NCBI RefSeq assembly: GCF_001885735.1
Contig: NZ_JXKG01000004.1
Span: 1 to 64,000 of the forward strand
Origin: Enterococcus canintestini
Lineage (GTDB): Bacteria > Bacillota > Bacilli > Lactobacillales > Enterococcaceae
Length of the DNA: 64,000 nt
Direction: 5' to 3'
Of the stretch, positions 57,039 through 64,000 are shown in pieces. The position numbers and the translations under genes are program-made. The notes below the pieces were generated by a model. The model had not been told where the DNA came from. It worked only from the letters and a program-made list of their open reading frames with translations, and did not search any database. Each line of letters starts with the position of its first letter. Within the stretch, counting starts at the first letter, position 1.

Positions 57039-57896
57039 TTAAAATAATTCTTCTAAGAGTGCAAAATAAATACCAAGAGATAATAAATCAGCTGCGCCCC
57101 CGGGACTTAAATTACGTAAAATCAGCGTCTGGTCGTATTGTATCAGCGCATTTTTCAAATCTGGGAGTGCTAAGTTAGCCAAATGGAGCTGTTTCATCTC
57201 ACGTTGGAGTGTGACTAAAGATACTTCTCCACCACGATGTAAGATATTACTATCTTCAAGTTCACTCATTAAAAAGACGAGGGCCCGCAGTAATAATTCT
57301 TCTCGGGGTAACTGACGATTTTGACGCAAATAAGGTAATAAATGAGTGGCTAAGGCAGGATAGCCTGCTGCTGCTTGGCCGCGAATACCAGTCGCACCGT
57401 TTAATAAATAGAGTTTTTCACCATGAGTTAAGGTTGCTTTTTTTTCAATATATTTAAAATCTTTTTTTAGGAGATCTTGGGTGATTTCACGACTTAATTG
57501 TAAAATATTTTCAGAGTCAGCTGCTGTGAAGGGGAGCTGATTTTTTTGTAAATAAAGCCCCGTAGCCCCTAATAAAATCGCAAAAGAAAAATTGGCGCCT
57601 TTGTGAGTATTGACCCCTTTTGTTGCAGTGAACATGGCTGTTTCAGCTTCTTGCCCTATTTTTCGTAGTTCAGAAAATAAATCACGTTTTTCACCGTCAT
57701 GGGTGAAACCGGCATTTAAATATTGGCTAAAATAAGGGGATAAGGCCAAAATGCTATCGATAAAGAGATAAAAGTCCATATCTAGATGTGCACCATTGGT
57801 TAAGCGGTCGACTAAGCCGGGCTTAGGAGAAAGGGCGACTTCATAAAACAAAGCCTTTTTGGCGGCGGCATCGACACGATAAATTTGTTTATTCAA
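57039..57896 (-). CDS. citG: Triphosphoribosyl-dephospho-CoA synthase CitG
   Basis: CitG makes 2'-(5''-triphosphoribosyl)-3'-dephospho-CoA, the precursor of the citrate lyase acyl-carrier prosthetic group. It is 285 aa with the family motifs EVALSPKPGLVDRLTNGAHLDMD (about 19-41), GVNTHKGANFSFAILLG and GATGIRGQAAAGYPA. It overlaps the upstream citO by 8 nt, so the two are coupled. In E. faecalis citG is reported at the end of the main cit-oad operon; here it lies behind citO. Confidence 0.93.
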   Translation of the reverse strand: MNKQIYRVDAAAKKALFYEVALSPKPGLVDRLTNGAHLDMDFYLFIDSILALSPYFSQYLNAGFTHDGEKRDLFSELRKIGQEAETAMFTATKGVNTHKGANFSFAILLGATGLYLQKNQLPFTAADSENILQLSREITQDLLKKDFKYIEKKATLTHGEKLYLLNGATGIRGQAAAGYPALATHLLPYLRQNRQLPREELLLRALVFLMSELEDSNILHRGGEVSLVTLQREMKQLHLANLALPDLKNALIQYDQTLILRNLSPGGAADLLSLGIYFALLEELF

Positions 57897-58584
57897 TTTG
57901 ATGAGACTCCATTTCTTGTAAAATAAATTGTAAGGAATGGTTCAAGTGTTCATGGGTAATCAAAGTAACTTGGGTGATATCATTTGTGACCATCCCCCGA
58001 TAAAGGAGCCAATGTTCTTCTAAGGCGCGATAACGTCGTTCTGAAGAGCGAATGGCAATGTCTCGGAAATAGACGAGGTAGGCTTGTAGATCAGTGACGA
58101 TGGTTTTTAAACGCTTCATTTGACTTTTTTCGTAAATAAAGGAGTTAAAATCAGAAAAATTTTGTAATACCTCATCCACTTTATCTGCTTGATTTAAGCG
58201 ATCGCCTTCTGCTAATAGCGCCCGTAAATCATCAAAATCTTTTGGCGTCATTAACTGCATGGCTTTAATGGTGGCTAGCGTATCTAAAGACTTGCGAATA
58301 TCATAAATTTCATGGGCATCTTTTATACTAATCCCTTTTACGACGATGCCAACTCTGGGAACATGTTCAACTAATTGTTCTTCCACCAATTGATGAAGAG
58401 CATAACGAATCGGAGTTCGGCTGATATTTAACGTTTCTGAAAATTCTTTTTCGTTGATACGCTCTCCTGCCGGAATTTGGCCGAGAATTATGCTTTTGCG
58501 AAAGGCTTCGTAAATAGAAAGTTTTAAGGGTTGATTTTGCGATAAGTCTAAGTTGTTTTTTACAGCGGCAATCGTTTCGTTCAT
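57889..58584 (-). CDS. citO: GntR-family citrate regulator CitO
   Basis: A 231-aa GntR regulator with an N-terminal winged helix (about 15-80; IPAGERINEKEFSETLNISRTPIRYALHQL) and an FCD-like all-helical C-terminal domain (about 95-220). In Enterococcus faecalis the homologous CitO activates both cit operons when citrate is present. Placement between the citrate transporter and citG supports this identity. The start lies after a weak GGATGAC site. Confidence 0.88.
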   Translation of the reverse strand: MNETIAAVKNNLDLSQNQPLKLSIYEAFRKSIILGQIPAGERINEKEFSETLNISRTPIRYALHQLVEEQLVEHVPRVGIVVKGISIKDAHEIYDIRKSLDTLATIKAMQLMTPKDFDDLRALLAEGDRLNQADKVDEVLQNFSDFNSFIYEKSQMKRLKTIVTDLQAYLVYFRDIAIRSSERRYRALEEHWLLYRGMVTNDITQVTLITHEHLNHSLQFILQEMESHQIE

Positions 58585-58643
58585 CGTTATCAGTCATCCT
58601 TTTATTAGTTGTCTTTTGTCGTAGGAGTGAATTTCTCGGGCTC

Positions 58644-58698
58644 ATCATATTTTTAATCCAGTGTTTTGTCAATATCTGAATTTAGCATAGCAGATATT
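58644..58698 (-). promoter_or_regulatory. Promoter of citO-citG with an overlapping inverted repeat
   Basis: On the minus strand a perfect TTGACA (58672-58667), 17 nt, TATGAT (58649-58644). AATATCTG (58671-58678) and CAGATATT (58691-58698) form a perfect 8-bp inverted repeat with 12-nt spacing that touches the -35 box. It is a candidate operator, possibly for CitO itself. Confidence 0.7.
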
Positions 58699-58723
58699 AA
58701 AATAGTATTGAATCGTTAAAAAG

Positions 58724-58756
58724 AAAAAACCGAGTCAAAGCTGGCTCGGCTTTTTG
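58724..58756. terminator. Terminator after the citrate transporter gene
   Basis: CCGAG and CTCGG pair, with CA/TG inside, flanked by A and T runs. On the minus strand it ends the transporter transcript, so citO-citG depends mainly on its own promoter. Confidence 0.75.
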
Positions 58757-58759
58757 CTT

Positions 58760-60154
58760 TTATTTTTGTGGAATATAAAAAGGTAAGTGCCCAAATAACA
58801 TAATCGTCACGACGAAAATGATGAAGATACAAGCGGCCCATTTACCAGCTTCTCTTTGCCATTGCCCCATATCTAGTTTGGTTAGACGTAGTAATAAATA
58901 AATAAACGCTACTAACGGTGACAATAAGTGGAATGCTTGTCCCATTAATGAGGCAAGTGCCATTTGCATATTAGTAAAGCCATAGGCCCGGCCTGCTTCT
59001 GCTAAGACTGGCATAACCCCAAAGTAGAACCCATCGTTTGAAATAAAGAAAGTACCAGGAGCAGAAATTAAGGCGATCACAATTCCCCAGAAACCTGCCA
59101 GTTGTTTTGGAATAATATAAGTGAAACTTGTCGCCAATGCTTCAGCCAAACCGGAACCTTGGAAAATACCCATGAAGACACCAGCGGCAAAAACAAGGAT
59201 TACAACTTGCACCGCATCACCACCGTTAGCACCAATTCGTGCTGACTGATCTTTTAAAACTGGGTAGTTTACGATTAAGGCAATACAAGTACCTAGTAAG
59301 AATAAAAACAAAGGCGGTTGGGCAAACCAGCCGGGTAAGCCGATTTGATCAGCAAAAGAACTTAAAACTAACCAAGCGATTAAAATAATCGTCATAATAC
59401 CGTTAAAGGCAAAAAGTTTTGGCCGACGAATCGCCATTGTTTCAGGGTCTGTTACAGCAGTCATTTCTTCAATTTCAGCATCGGATAATTCTTTGATACC
59501 TAAGCGTTTTCTTTCTTGGCGTCCCATGTGAGGTGCTACTATAAAGATAACGAATAAAACAGAAATAATCATCCCTGGCATTAAGTAAGCTAAGATTTCA
59601 GCACCAACATCTAAAACAGCCATTGCGCGGGCTGTTGGACCACCCCAAGGCAATAAATTCATAATAGTATTTTGTAAAATAACCAAAACACCAAGATTCA
59701 TTAAGCGCATGTCTAATTTTTTATAAATTGGAATAAAAGCAGAACAACAAATTAGAGTAGTTGTGGTACCGTCACCATTTAATGAAACAGCTGCGGCTAC
59801 AACTGCGGTGGCGATCAAAACTTTCATCGGGTCACCTTTAGCAAAATGAATCATTTTTTTGGTGATAGGATCAAATAAACCAGCATCTAACATGATAGAG
59901 AAATAAAGAATTGCAAATAATAACATAATCCCGGTGTTAGAGGTCGTTTTAATACCTTCCATCACCCAGTCACCGATATTGTTACTACCGGCTACGCCAT
60001 CTACTACTGGTGGCGCGGTTACACCTGCTGCAAGCGCGATTAATGCAAAAACTAAAGGAATAATAACTAATGACGTAAGGGGAGATAATTTCTTTTTCAT
60101 GATCACAAACATGAAGACGATAATCATGAGATAGGATAAAATTGTAAGTAACAT
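58760..60154 (-). CDS. citH: CitMHS-family citrate/metal transporter
   Basis: A 464-aa transporter with about twelve helices of the CitMHS family, which import citrate complexed with divalent metal. AVSLNGDGTTTTLICCSAFIPIYKKL (about 110-135), NLLPWGGPTARAMAVL and FISNDGFYFGVMPVL are the two-half conserved regions. It is divergent from the oad operon and separated from citO by a terminator. Metal preference cannot be told. The site is AAGGAAGAAGG. Confidence 0.92.
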   Translation of the reverse strand: MLLTILSYLMIIVFMFVIMKKKLSPLTSLVIIPLVFALIALAAGVTAPPVVDGVAGSNNIGDWVMEGIKTTSNTGIMLLFAILYFSIMLDAGLFDPITKKMIHFAKGDPMKVLIATAVVAAAVSLNGDGTTTTLICCSAFIPIYKKLDMRLMNLGVLVILQNTIMNLLPWGGPTARAMAVLDVGAEILAYLMPGMIISVLFVIFIVAPHMGRQERKRLGIKELSDAEIEEMTAVTDPETMAIRRPKLFAFNGIMTIILIAWLVLSSFADQIGLPGWFAQPPLFLFLLGTCIALIVNYPVLKDQSARIGANGGDAVQVVILVFAAGVFMGIFQGSGLAEALATSFTYIIPKQLAGFWGIVIALISAPGTFFISNDGFYFGVMPVLAEAGRAYGFTNMQMALASLMGQAFHLLSPLVAFIYLLLRLTKLDMGQWQREAGKWAACIFIIFVVTIMLFGHLPFYIPQK

Positions 60155-60200
60155 TTCCTTCTTCCTTTCAAAAGCCTATTTTTAGTTGCAGTTAAACGTA

Positions 60201-60229
60201 ATCATTTGCAAGCCGGCTAATAAATGCAA
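60201..60229 (-). promoter_or_regulatory. Promoter of the citrate transporter gene
   Basis: On the minus strand TTGCAT (60229-60224), 17 nt, AATGAT (60206-60201), about 50 nt before the ATG. Confidence 0.5.
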
Positions 60230-60245
60230 ATTTTCACAATATTTC

Positions 60246-60259
60246 TGCTAACGCTTACA
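60246..60259 (-). promoter_or_regulatory. CcpA-binding cre site in the cit divergent region
   Basis: The minus strand reads TGTAAGCGTTAGCA, a full match to the catabolite-responsive element consensus TGWAARCGYTWNCW. It lies just upstream of the transporter promoter, in the 431-nt gap between the transporter and oadH. A second, degenerate cre-like site (GTAAAGCGTTTTTA) lies at 60403-60416. The remainder of the gap is very AT-rich and may contain CitO operators, which I cannot locate confidently. Confidence 0.72.
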
Positions 60260-60469
60260 TCATAAACAATGATTTTCTAAAAAAAAACAAACTTTTTTAA
60301 AAGGAACACCAAAAAAACAATTTGATTTACTAAATCTTAGCAGGTACTTAAAAAGTTATTAATAAATTCTTAACGCGAGTAAAATGCTTTTAAATCAACG
60401 TTGTAAAGCGTTTTTAATAAAAAAGGGGATTTTGAAACAGCAAAAGAACAATTTAATCGCAAAGCAAAA

Positions 60470-60498
60470 CTTCTCATGGTAGTAAATCATTCTATAAT
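60470..60498 (+). promoter_or_regulatory. Promoter of the oad-cit operon
   Basis: Perfect TATAAT (60493-60498) without a recognisable -35 at 17 nt (CTTCTC). A poor -35 with a good -10 suits activation by CitO. It lies about 88 nt before oadH. Confidence 0.5.
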
Positions 60499-60585
60499 GA
60501 AGATGTTATTAATTCGTGACCTTAAATTTTTCAAATTACTGTATTTCTAAAGGTGGAAGTAGATAAAAAAGAAAGGAGTGAGTCG

Positions 60586-60903
60586 ATGGGATTATGGGAT
60601 TTTTTCCGGCAGAAAAAAGGAATAGAAAACACACCGGTGAAAACGGAACCAATAGTAGAAAATGATCTAGCAGTTGGGCAAGAAGTACCCGCTTATATTG
60701 AAACAGATGCCAAAAACTATGAATTGGTCAGTGTTATTGCCGCGGCGATTATGGCCGGTGAGCAGACAGATAGTCAGTTTGTTGTCAAAAAAATTTTGGA
60801 ACGCAATCCTGAGGCCCAGTTAGTTTCTGTTATCGCAGCAAGCATCGCTGCGGGAGAACAAGCAGATAGTCAGATGATCGTTAAAAAAATTATCAAAAAA
60901 TAA
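60586..60903 (+). CDS. oadH: OadH-like soluble subunit of oxaloacetate decarboxylase
   Basis: A 105-aa soluble protein, first gene of the operon. After a basic/polar N-terminal third (MGLWDFFRQKKG) it has two tandem copies of about 25 residues: ELVSVIAAAIMAGEQTDSQF and QLVSVIAASIAAGEQADSQM, each followed by a VVKKI/IVKKI end. The VIAAAIAA-type helix resembles the soluble C-terminal region of OadG/MmdD subunits. It probably helps to assemble the decarboxylase. I chose the ATG behind AAAGGAGTGAGTCG. OadH is known from the same position in E. faecalis. Confidence 0.82.
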   Translation: MGLWDFFRQKKGIENTPVKTEPIVENDLAVGQEVPAYIETDAKNYELVSVIAAAIMAGEQTDSQFVVKKILERNPEAQLVSVIAASIAAGEQADSQMIVKKIIKK

Positions 60904-60924
60904 AAAACGCAGAGGAGAATGATT

Positions 60925-61326
60925 ATGTTACGTAAATTCAAAATTTCAATTGATGGAACAGAGTATTTAGTAGAGATGGAAGAAATTGGTGGCGTGCCAC
61001 AACCGGCAACTCCACAGCCGGCACCACAAGCTGTCACTGAACCACCAATTGCTGCTACAAGTAGTCCTGAAGAACCAGCAGCTAAAGCACCTGAGGCTAC
61101 GACACCAGCAAGTGCGGATGCGATGACTGCACCAATGCCGGGGACGATTTTGAAAATTTTAGTAAACGTTGGCGATGAAGTGAAAGAAAATCAACCGGTG
61201 ATGATTTTAGAAGCGATGAAAATGGAAAATGAAGTTGTCGCACCAAAAGCTGGTACTGTAACAGGCATTCACGTGACACAAGGACAAATGGTAAATCCAG
61301 GAGAAGCGTTAATTACATTTAGTTAA
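60925..61326 (+). CDS. oadD: Biotin carrier subunit of oxaloacetate decarboxylase
   Basis: A 133-aa biotinyl carrier protein. The biotin lysine lies in EAMKMENEV (about 96-104), preceded by a Pro/Ala-rich linker (about 24-65) and by an N-terminal strand resembling the start of OadA-type carriers. It shuttles carboxyl groups from the carboxyltransferase (OadA, outside the window) to the membrane decarboxylase OadB. The ATG 7 nt after GGAG is preferred to one six bases earlier. Confidence 0.9.
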   Translation: MLRKFKISIDGTEYLVEMEEIGGVPQPATPQPAPQAVTEPPIAATSSPEEPAAKAPEATTPASADAMTAPMPGTILKILVNVGDEVKENQPVMILEAMKMENEVVAPKAGTVTGIHVTQGQMVNPGEALITFS

Positions 61327-61365
61327 TGGTTTGGCAATGAAAATTTAAAATAGGAAGTGAACGAA

Positions 61366-62481
61366 GTGGAAACTCTTTTAGAAGGAATTATCGGTATGGG
61401 ACAAGAGCCGGGCAGAATTGTGATGATGCTTATCGGTGGTTTGTTGATGTACTTGGGAATTAAAAAGGAATACGAACCAACATTATTAGTGCCCATGGGC
61501 TTAGGGACAATTTTAGTAAACTTCCCTAATTCAGGTGTTTTACAAGCAGGTGGCGAGGCTGGTCCTTTTCAAGTTTTATTTGATGCCGGTATCAGTACAG
61601 AATTATTCCCATTGCTATTATTTATCGGGATTGGTGCCATGATTGACTTTGGCCCATTATTACAAAATCCATTCTTGCTATTATTTGGGGCTGCGGCCCA
61701 ATTTGGTATTTTCTTTACTGTTATCGTAGCGGTCTTGCTTGGTTTTGATATTAACGATGCAGCTTCAATCGGAATTATCGGTGCTGCCGATGGTCCAACT
61801 TCAATCTTTGTTGCCAACACCTTAAATTCCAAATATATGGGGGCAATTATGGTTGCGGCTTACTCTTACATGGCGTTAGTACCAATCATTCAACCAGTGG
61901 CGATTAAGGCTGTTACAACTAAAAAAGAACGTCAAATTCGGATGACTTATCACGCTGGTGCAGTCTCTCAAACCGCTAAAATTTTATTCCCAATCGTAAT
62001 TACAATTGTCGCAGGCTTAATTGCTCCTGTGTCATTACCTTTAGTCGGCTTTTTAATGTTTGGTAACTTATTAAGAGAATGTGGCGTATTAGATCGTTTA
62101 TCTGTTTCTGCCCAAAATGAATTAGTAAATCTTGTGAGTATATTGCTTGGATTAACAATTTCTGTCAAAATGCAAGCTCATGATTTCTTAAAAGTAGATA
62201 CTTTAATCGTTATCGGCTTAGGTTTAGTGGCCTTTGTCATGGATTCAATTGGCGGCGTACTTTTTGCAAAAGTCTTAAACTTATTTAGAAAAGAAAAAGT
62301 AAACCCAATGATTGGTGCTGCCGGTATTTCAGCTTTCCCAATGTCCAGTCGGGTAATTCAAAAAATGGCTACAGAAGAAGACCCACAAAACTTTATTTTA
62401 ATGCATGCTGCTGGTGCGAACGTTTCAGGTCAGATTGCTTCAGTTATTGCAGGTGGCTTGTTATTAGCACTCTTAGTCTAA
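61366..62481 (+). CDS. oadB: Membrane beta subunit of oxaloacetate decarboxylase
   Basis: OadB decarboxylates carboxybiotin in the membrane; in classical enzymes this pumps sodium ions. It is 371 aa with about nine helices. The conserved GIIGAADGPTSIFVAN (about 133-148) carries the key aspartate, and the C-terminal half has NVSGQIASVIAGG. GTG start behind AGGAA is my choice; another GTG nine bases upstream is possible. Confidence 0.93.
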   Translation: METLLEGIIGMGQEPGRIVMMLIGGLLMYLGIKKEYEPTLLVPMGLGTILVNFPNSGVLQAGGEAGPFQVLFDAGISTELFPLLLFIGIGAMIDFGPLLQNPFLLLFGAAAQFGIFFTVIVAVLLGFDINDAASIGIIGAADGPTSIFVANTLNSKYMGAIMVAAYSYMALVPIIQPVAIKAVTTKKERQIRMTYHAGAVSQTAKILFPIVITIVAGLIAPVSLPLVGFLMFGNLLRECGVLDRLSVSAQNELVNLVSILLGLTISVKMQAHDFLKVDTLIVIGLGLVAFVMDSIGGVLFAKVLNLFRKEKVNPMIGAAGISAFPMSSRVIQKMATEEDPQNFILMHAAGANVSGQIASVIAGGLLLALLV

Positions 62482-62525
62482 TCATTGCAGAAGAAAAGTA
62501 ATCTGACTACAAAAGGAGGATAACC

Positions 62526-62648
62526 ATGTTTGAAGATTTAAAAATTGCGTTTGAATTATTAGGCTTTGGTTGGGGTGGCGTTTTTGTTGTAATTTTAATT
62601 ATTTACGCAGCTTCACAATTATTGGCGAAATTATTTCCGCCAAAATAA
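62526..62648 (+). CDS. OadG-related small membrane subunit
   Basis: A 40-aa peptide: short amphipathic start MFEDLKIAFELLGFGWGG, one hydrophobic helix (about 18-34, GGVFVVILIIYAASQLL), and a short AKLFPPK tail. This is the layout of the N-terminal membrane helix of OadG/MmdD gamma or delta subunits, lacking their soluble part. It has a strong AAAGGAGG site 6 nt before the ATG. Position directly after oadB supports a role in the membrane complex. The missing soluble part resembles OadH upstream. Confidence 0.8.
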   Translation: MFEDLKIAFELLGFGWGGVFVVILIIYAASQLLAKLFPPK

Positions 62649-62670
62649 AAAAGTAATCAGGTGAGAAAAG

Positions 62671-63666
62671 ATGTTGACACAAAAAAGACTCTGGTTAGCA
62701 AAAGATGCCAAAGAGTATGAGCAGTGGCGTGAATTTTTAAAAACTGGCGATTTATTTCCAGAAGATGATGCCACTTATACTGTTGGTATTTATGACGGGG
62801 AAAAGTTAATTGCCACTGGTTCTTTAGCAAATAATATCATTAAGTATTTGCTGGTTTGTAAAAGTTATCAATCAGAAAACTTATTGACGCAAATTATTGT
62901 GCATCTAATCGATCGTTTACATGAAGAAAACATTTTTCATTATTTTGTTTACACCAAACCAGATAAAGAAGTGATTTTTCGCTCTTTGGGGTTTAAGAAA
63001 ATCATCAGTGTAAAAGAAGTATTGTTTATGGAACAAGGAAATCCTGATTTTACTGACTATCTCCATGAAATTGGTCAGTTTGATCGTCAAGGGCAAAACG
63101 GTAGCATTGTCATGAATGCCAACCCTTTTACTTTGGGACATAAATATTTAGTAGAGCAAGCGCGTAAAGTTTGCGATCATGTTTATGTTTTTGTTGTCTC
63201 AGAAGAAAAATCAGAGTTTAAAAGTTCCGAACGCTTTGCCTTAGTAAAAGCAGGTTTAAAAGAATTTGAAGATGTAACAGTTTTACCTGCACGGGATTAT
63301 ATGGTTTCATCTTTAACCTTTCCTGCCTACTTTTTAAAAGACCGAGCCCAATTAAATATTGCCCGCGTTCAAGCTCACTTAGATGCAACACTTTTTAAAG
63401 AACGAATTGCGCCGGTTCTGCATATCAAAAAACGCTTTGTTGGTGAAGAACCGTATTCAAAAGTAACCAATATTTATAATGAAGCCATGAAAGAAGTCTT
63501 CGATCCGGAATTGTCACTGACTATCTTGCCTCGTCTGGCTATTAAAGGTGAAATCGTCAGCGCCACTAAAGTGCGACAAGCCCTAAAAGAACACAATGAG
63601 TCGCTTGTAGAGTCCTTTTTACCGGATAATGTTTTTGCTTATTTGAAAGATAAAAATAAAATTTGA
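62671..63666 (+). CDS. citC: Citrate lyase ligase CitC
   Basis: CitC ([citrate (pro-3S)-lyase] ligase) acetylates the thiol of the CitD prosthetic group using ATP and acetate, switching lyase on. It is 331 aa: an N-terminal acetyltransferase-like fold (about 1-125) and a nucleotidyltransferase domain with [16 protein letters not shown] (about 150-165) and a later TKVRQAL. It is followed by citD after 10 nt. Confidence 0.94.
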   Translation: MLTQKRLWLAKDAKEYEQWREFLKTGDLFPEDDATYTVGIYDGEKLIATGSLANNIIKYLLVCKSYQSENLLTQIIVHLIDRLHEENIFHYFVYTKPDKEVIFRSLGFKKIISVKEVLFMEQGNPDFTDYLHEIGQFDRQGQNGSIVMNANPFTLGHKYLVEQARKVCDHVYVFVVSEEKSEFKSSERFALVKAGLKEFEDVTVLPARDYMVSSLTFPAYFLKDRAQLNIARVQAHLDATLFKERIAPVLHIKKRFVGEEPYSKVTNIYNEAMKEVFDPELSLTILPRLAIKGEIVSATKVRQALKEHNESLVESFLPDNVFAYLKDKNKI

Positions 63667-63676
63667 GGTGAAAATT

Positions 63677-63985
63677 GTGGAAATCAAAAAAAGTGCAGTA
63701 GCTGGTACTGTAGAGTCTAGTGACATTATGGTCACGGTCGCTCCAAACCAAGAAGAAAAAATCGTGATTGAATTAGACAGTAGTGTTGAAAAACAATATG
63801 GGCAACAAATTCGCGATTTAATTACTGAAACGCTAAATCGTTTGGGGGTAACAGCTGCTAAAGTAACGGCGATTGATAAAGGGGCATTAGATTGTACCAT
63901 TCAAGCGCGCACTTTAACGGCGGTTCATCGTGCTAGTGAAGTAAAAGCATACGACTGGAAGGAGATTGACTCATGGAACGCTTAA
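63677..63985 (+). CDS. citD: Citrate lyase acyl carrier subunit CitD
   Basis: The 102-aa gamma subunit that carries the phosphoribosyl-dephospho-CoA group. The attachment serine is in [11 protein letters not shown] (about residue 14), near the N terminus. GTG start 8 nt after GAGG; a GTG 9 nt earlier overlaps the ribosome-binding site. It overlaps citE by 13 nt. Confidence 0.94.
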   Translation: MEIKKSAVAGTVESSDIMVTVAPNQEEKIVIELDSSVEKQYGQQIRDLITETLNRLGVTAAKVTAIDKGALDCTIQARTLTAVHRASEVKAYDWKEIDSWNA

Positions 63986-64000
63986 GAAGAACAATGATGT
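63973..64000 (+). CDS. citE: Citrate lyase beta subunit CitE, 5' end only
   Basis: The ATG behind GAAGGAG opens a frame MERLRRTMM that runs off the window. The start [10 protein letters not shown]-type is typical of CitE (citryl-ACP lyase subunit), and the position after citD is the standard one. Only nine residues are visible. Confidence 0.78.

Noticed and set aside
63668-64000. Frameshift between citD and citE
   Set aside because: The 13-nt overlap is a normal arrangement of separate genes with an internal GAAGGAG site, and both protein ends are typical.

Overview
The window is about 64 kb of low-GC Firmicutes chromosome. Strong AGGAGG ribosome-binding sites, the zinc-type S14 (61 aa), the cysteine-containing L36, the gene orders (str, S10-spc-alpha, rpmB/yloU/yloV, plsX/acp, rnc-smc-ftsY, cit-oad) and the protein sequences all suggest Enterococcaceae, most likely an Enterococcus or close relative. 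That placement is inferred from gene content; no database was searched. I see no tRNA, rRNA, CRISPR array, transposase or prophage gene. This is a vertically inherited core region with a citrate-fermentation locus at its right end.

Layout. 1-4984: str operon (rpsL, rpsG, fusA, tuf) with a strong promoter and a double terminator. 5037-8757: a vitamin B6 locus, with a MocR-type regulator and a nitroreductase on the minus strand diverging from a ThiD-like pyridoxine kinase and an ECF S component. 9158-12973: a phosphonate/phosphate-type ABC importer (phnD, phnC, two phnE) surrounded by palindromic intergenic repeats. 13119-27354: the S10-spc-alpha ribosomal superoperon, including secY, adk, infA, rpmJ and rpoA. 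27708-30928: ecfA1-ecfA2-ecfT-truA. 30978-33584: a YfhO-family membrane protein. 34080-40297: rpmB, and diverging from it yloU-fakA-recG-plsX-acp, a fatty-acid-uptake and phospholipid theme. 40966-46687: oppDFBCA oligopeptide importer. 46900-53566: rnc-smc-HAD phosphatase-ftsY. 53714-57038: a CPBP membrane protease and a divergent two-component system. 57039-64000: citrate locus, with citG, citO and a CitMHS transporter on the minus strand and oadH-oadD-oadB-oadG-like-citC-citD-citE on the plus strand. citE runs off the window.

How the genes work together. In the citrate part, the transporter imports citrate. CitC and CitG (with genes beyond the window) mature citrate lyase, which cleaves citrate to acetate and oxaloacetate. 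The Oad proteins form a membrane oxaloacetate decarboxylase. The GntR regulator CitO and a consensus cre site lie at the divergent control region. FakA, PlsX and the ACP form a path from exogenous fatty acid to acyl-phosphate and phospholipid. The general ECF module (A1, A2, T) would energise S components such as the one at 8209.

Most interesting observations: (1) a compact three-way-junction RNA fold between rplF and rplR, directly upstream of the gene for the 5S-rRNA-binding protein L18; (2) an apparently split OadG subunit, with a 40-residue membrane piece and a separate soluble protein carrying a duplicated helix motif; (3) a candidate free-standing small RNA of about 86 nt at 33819-33904; (4) a terminator-like hairpin just after a near-consensus promoter ahead of oppD; (5) related palindromic repeats around the phn genes.
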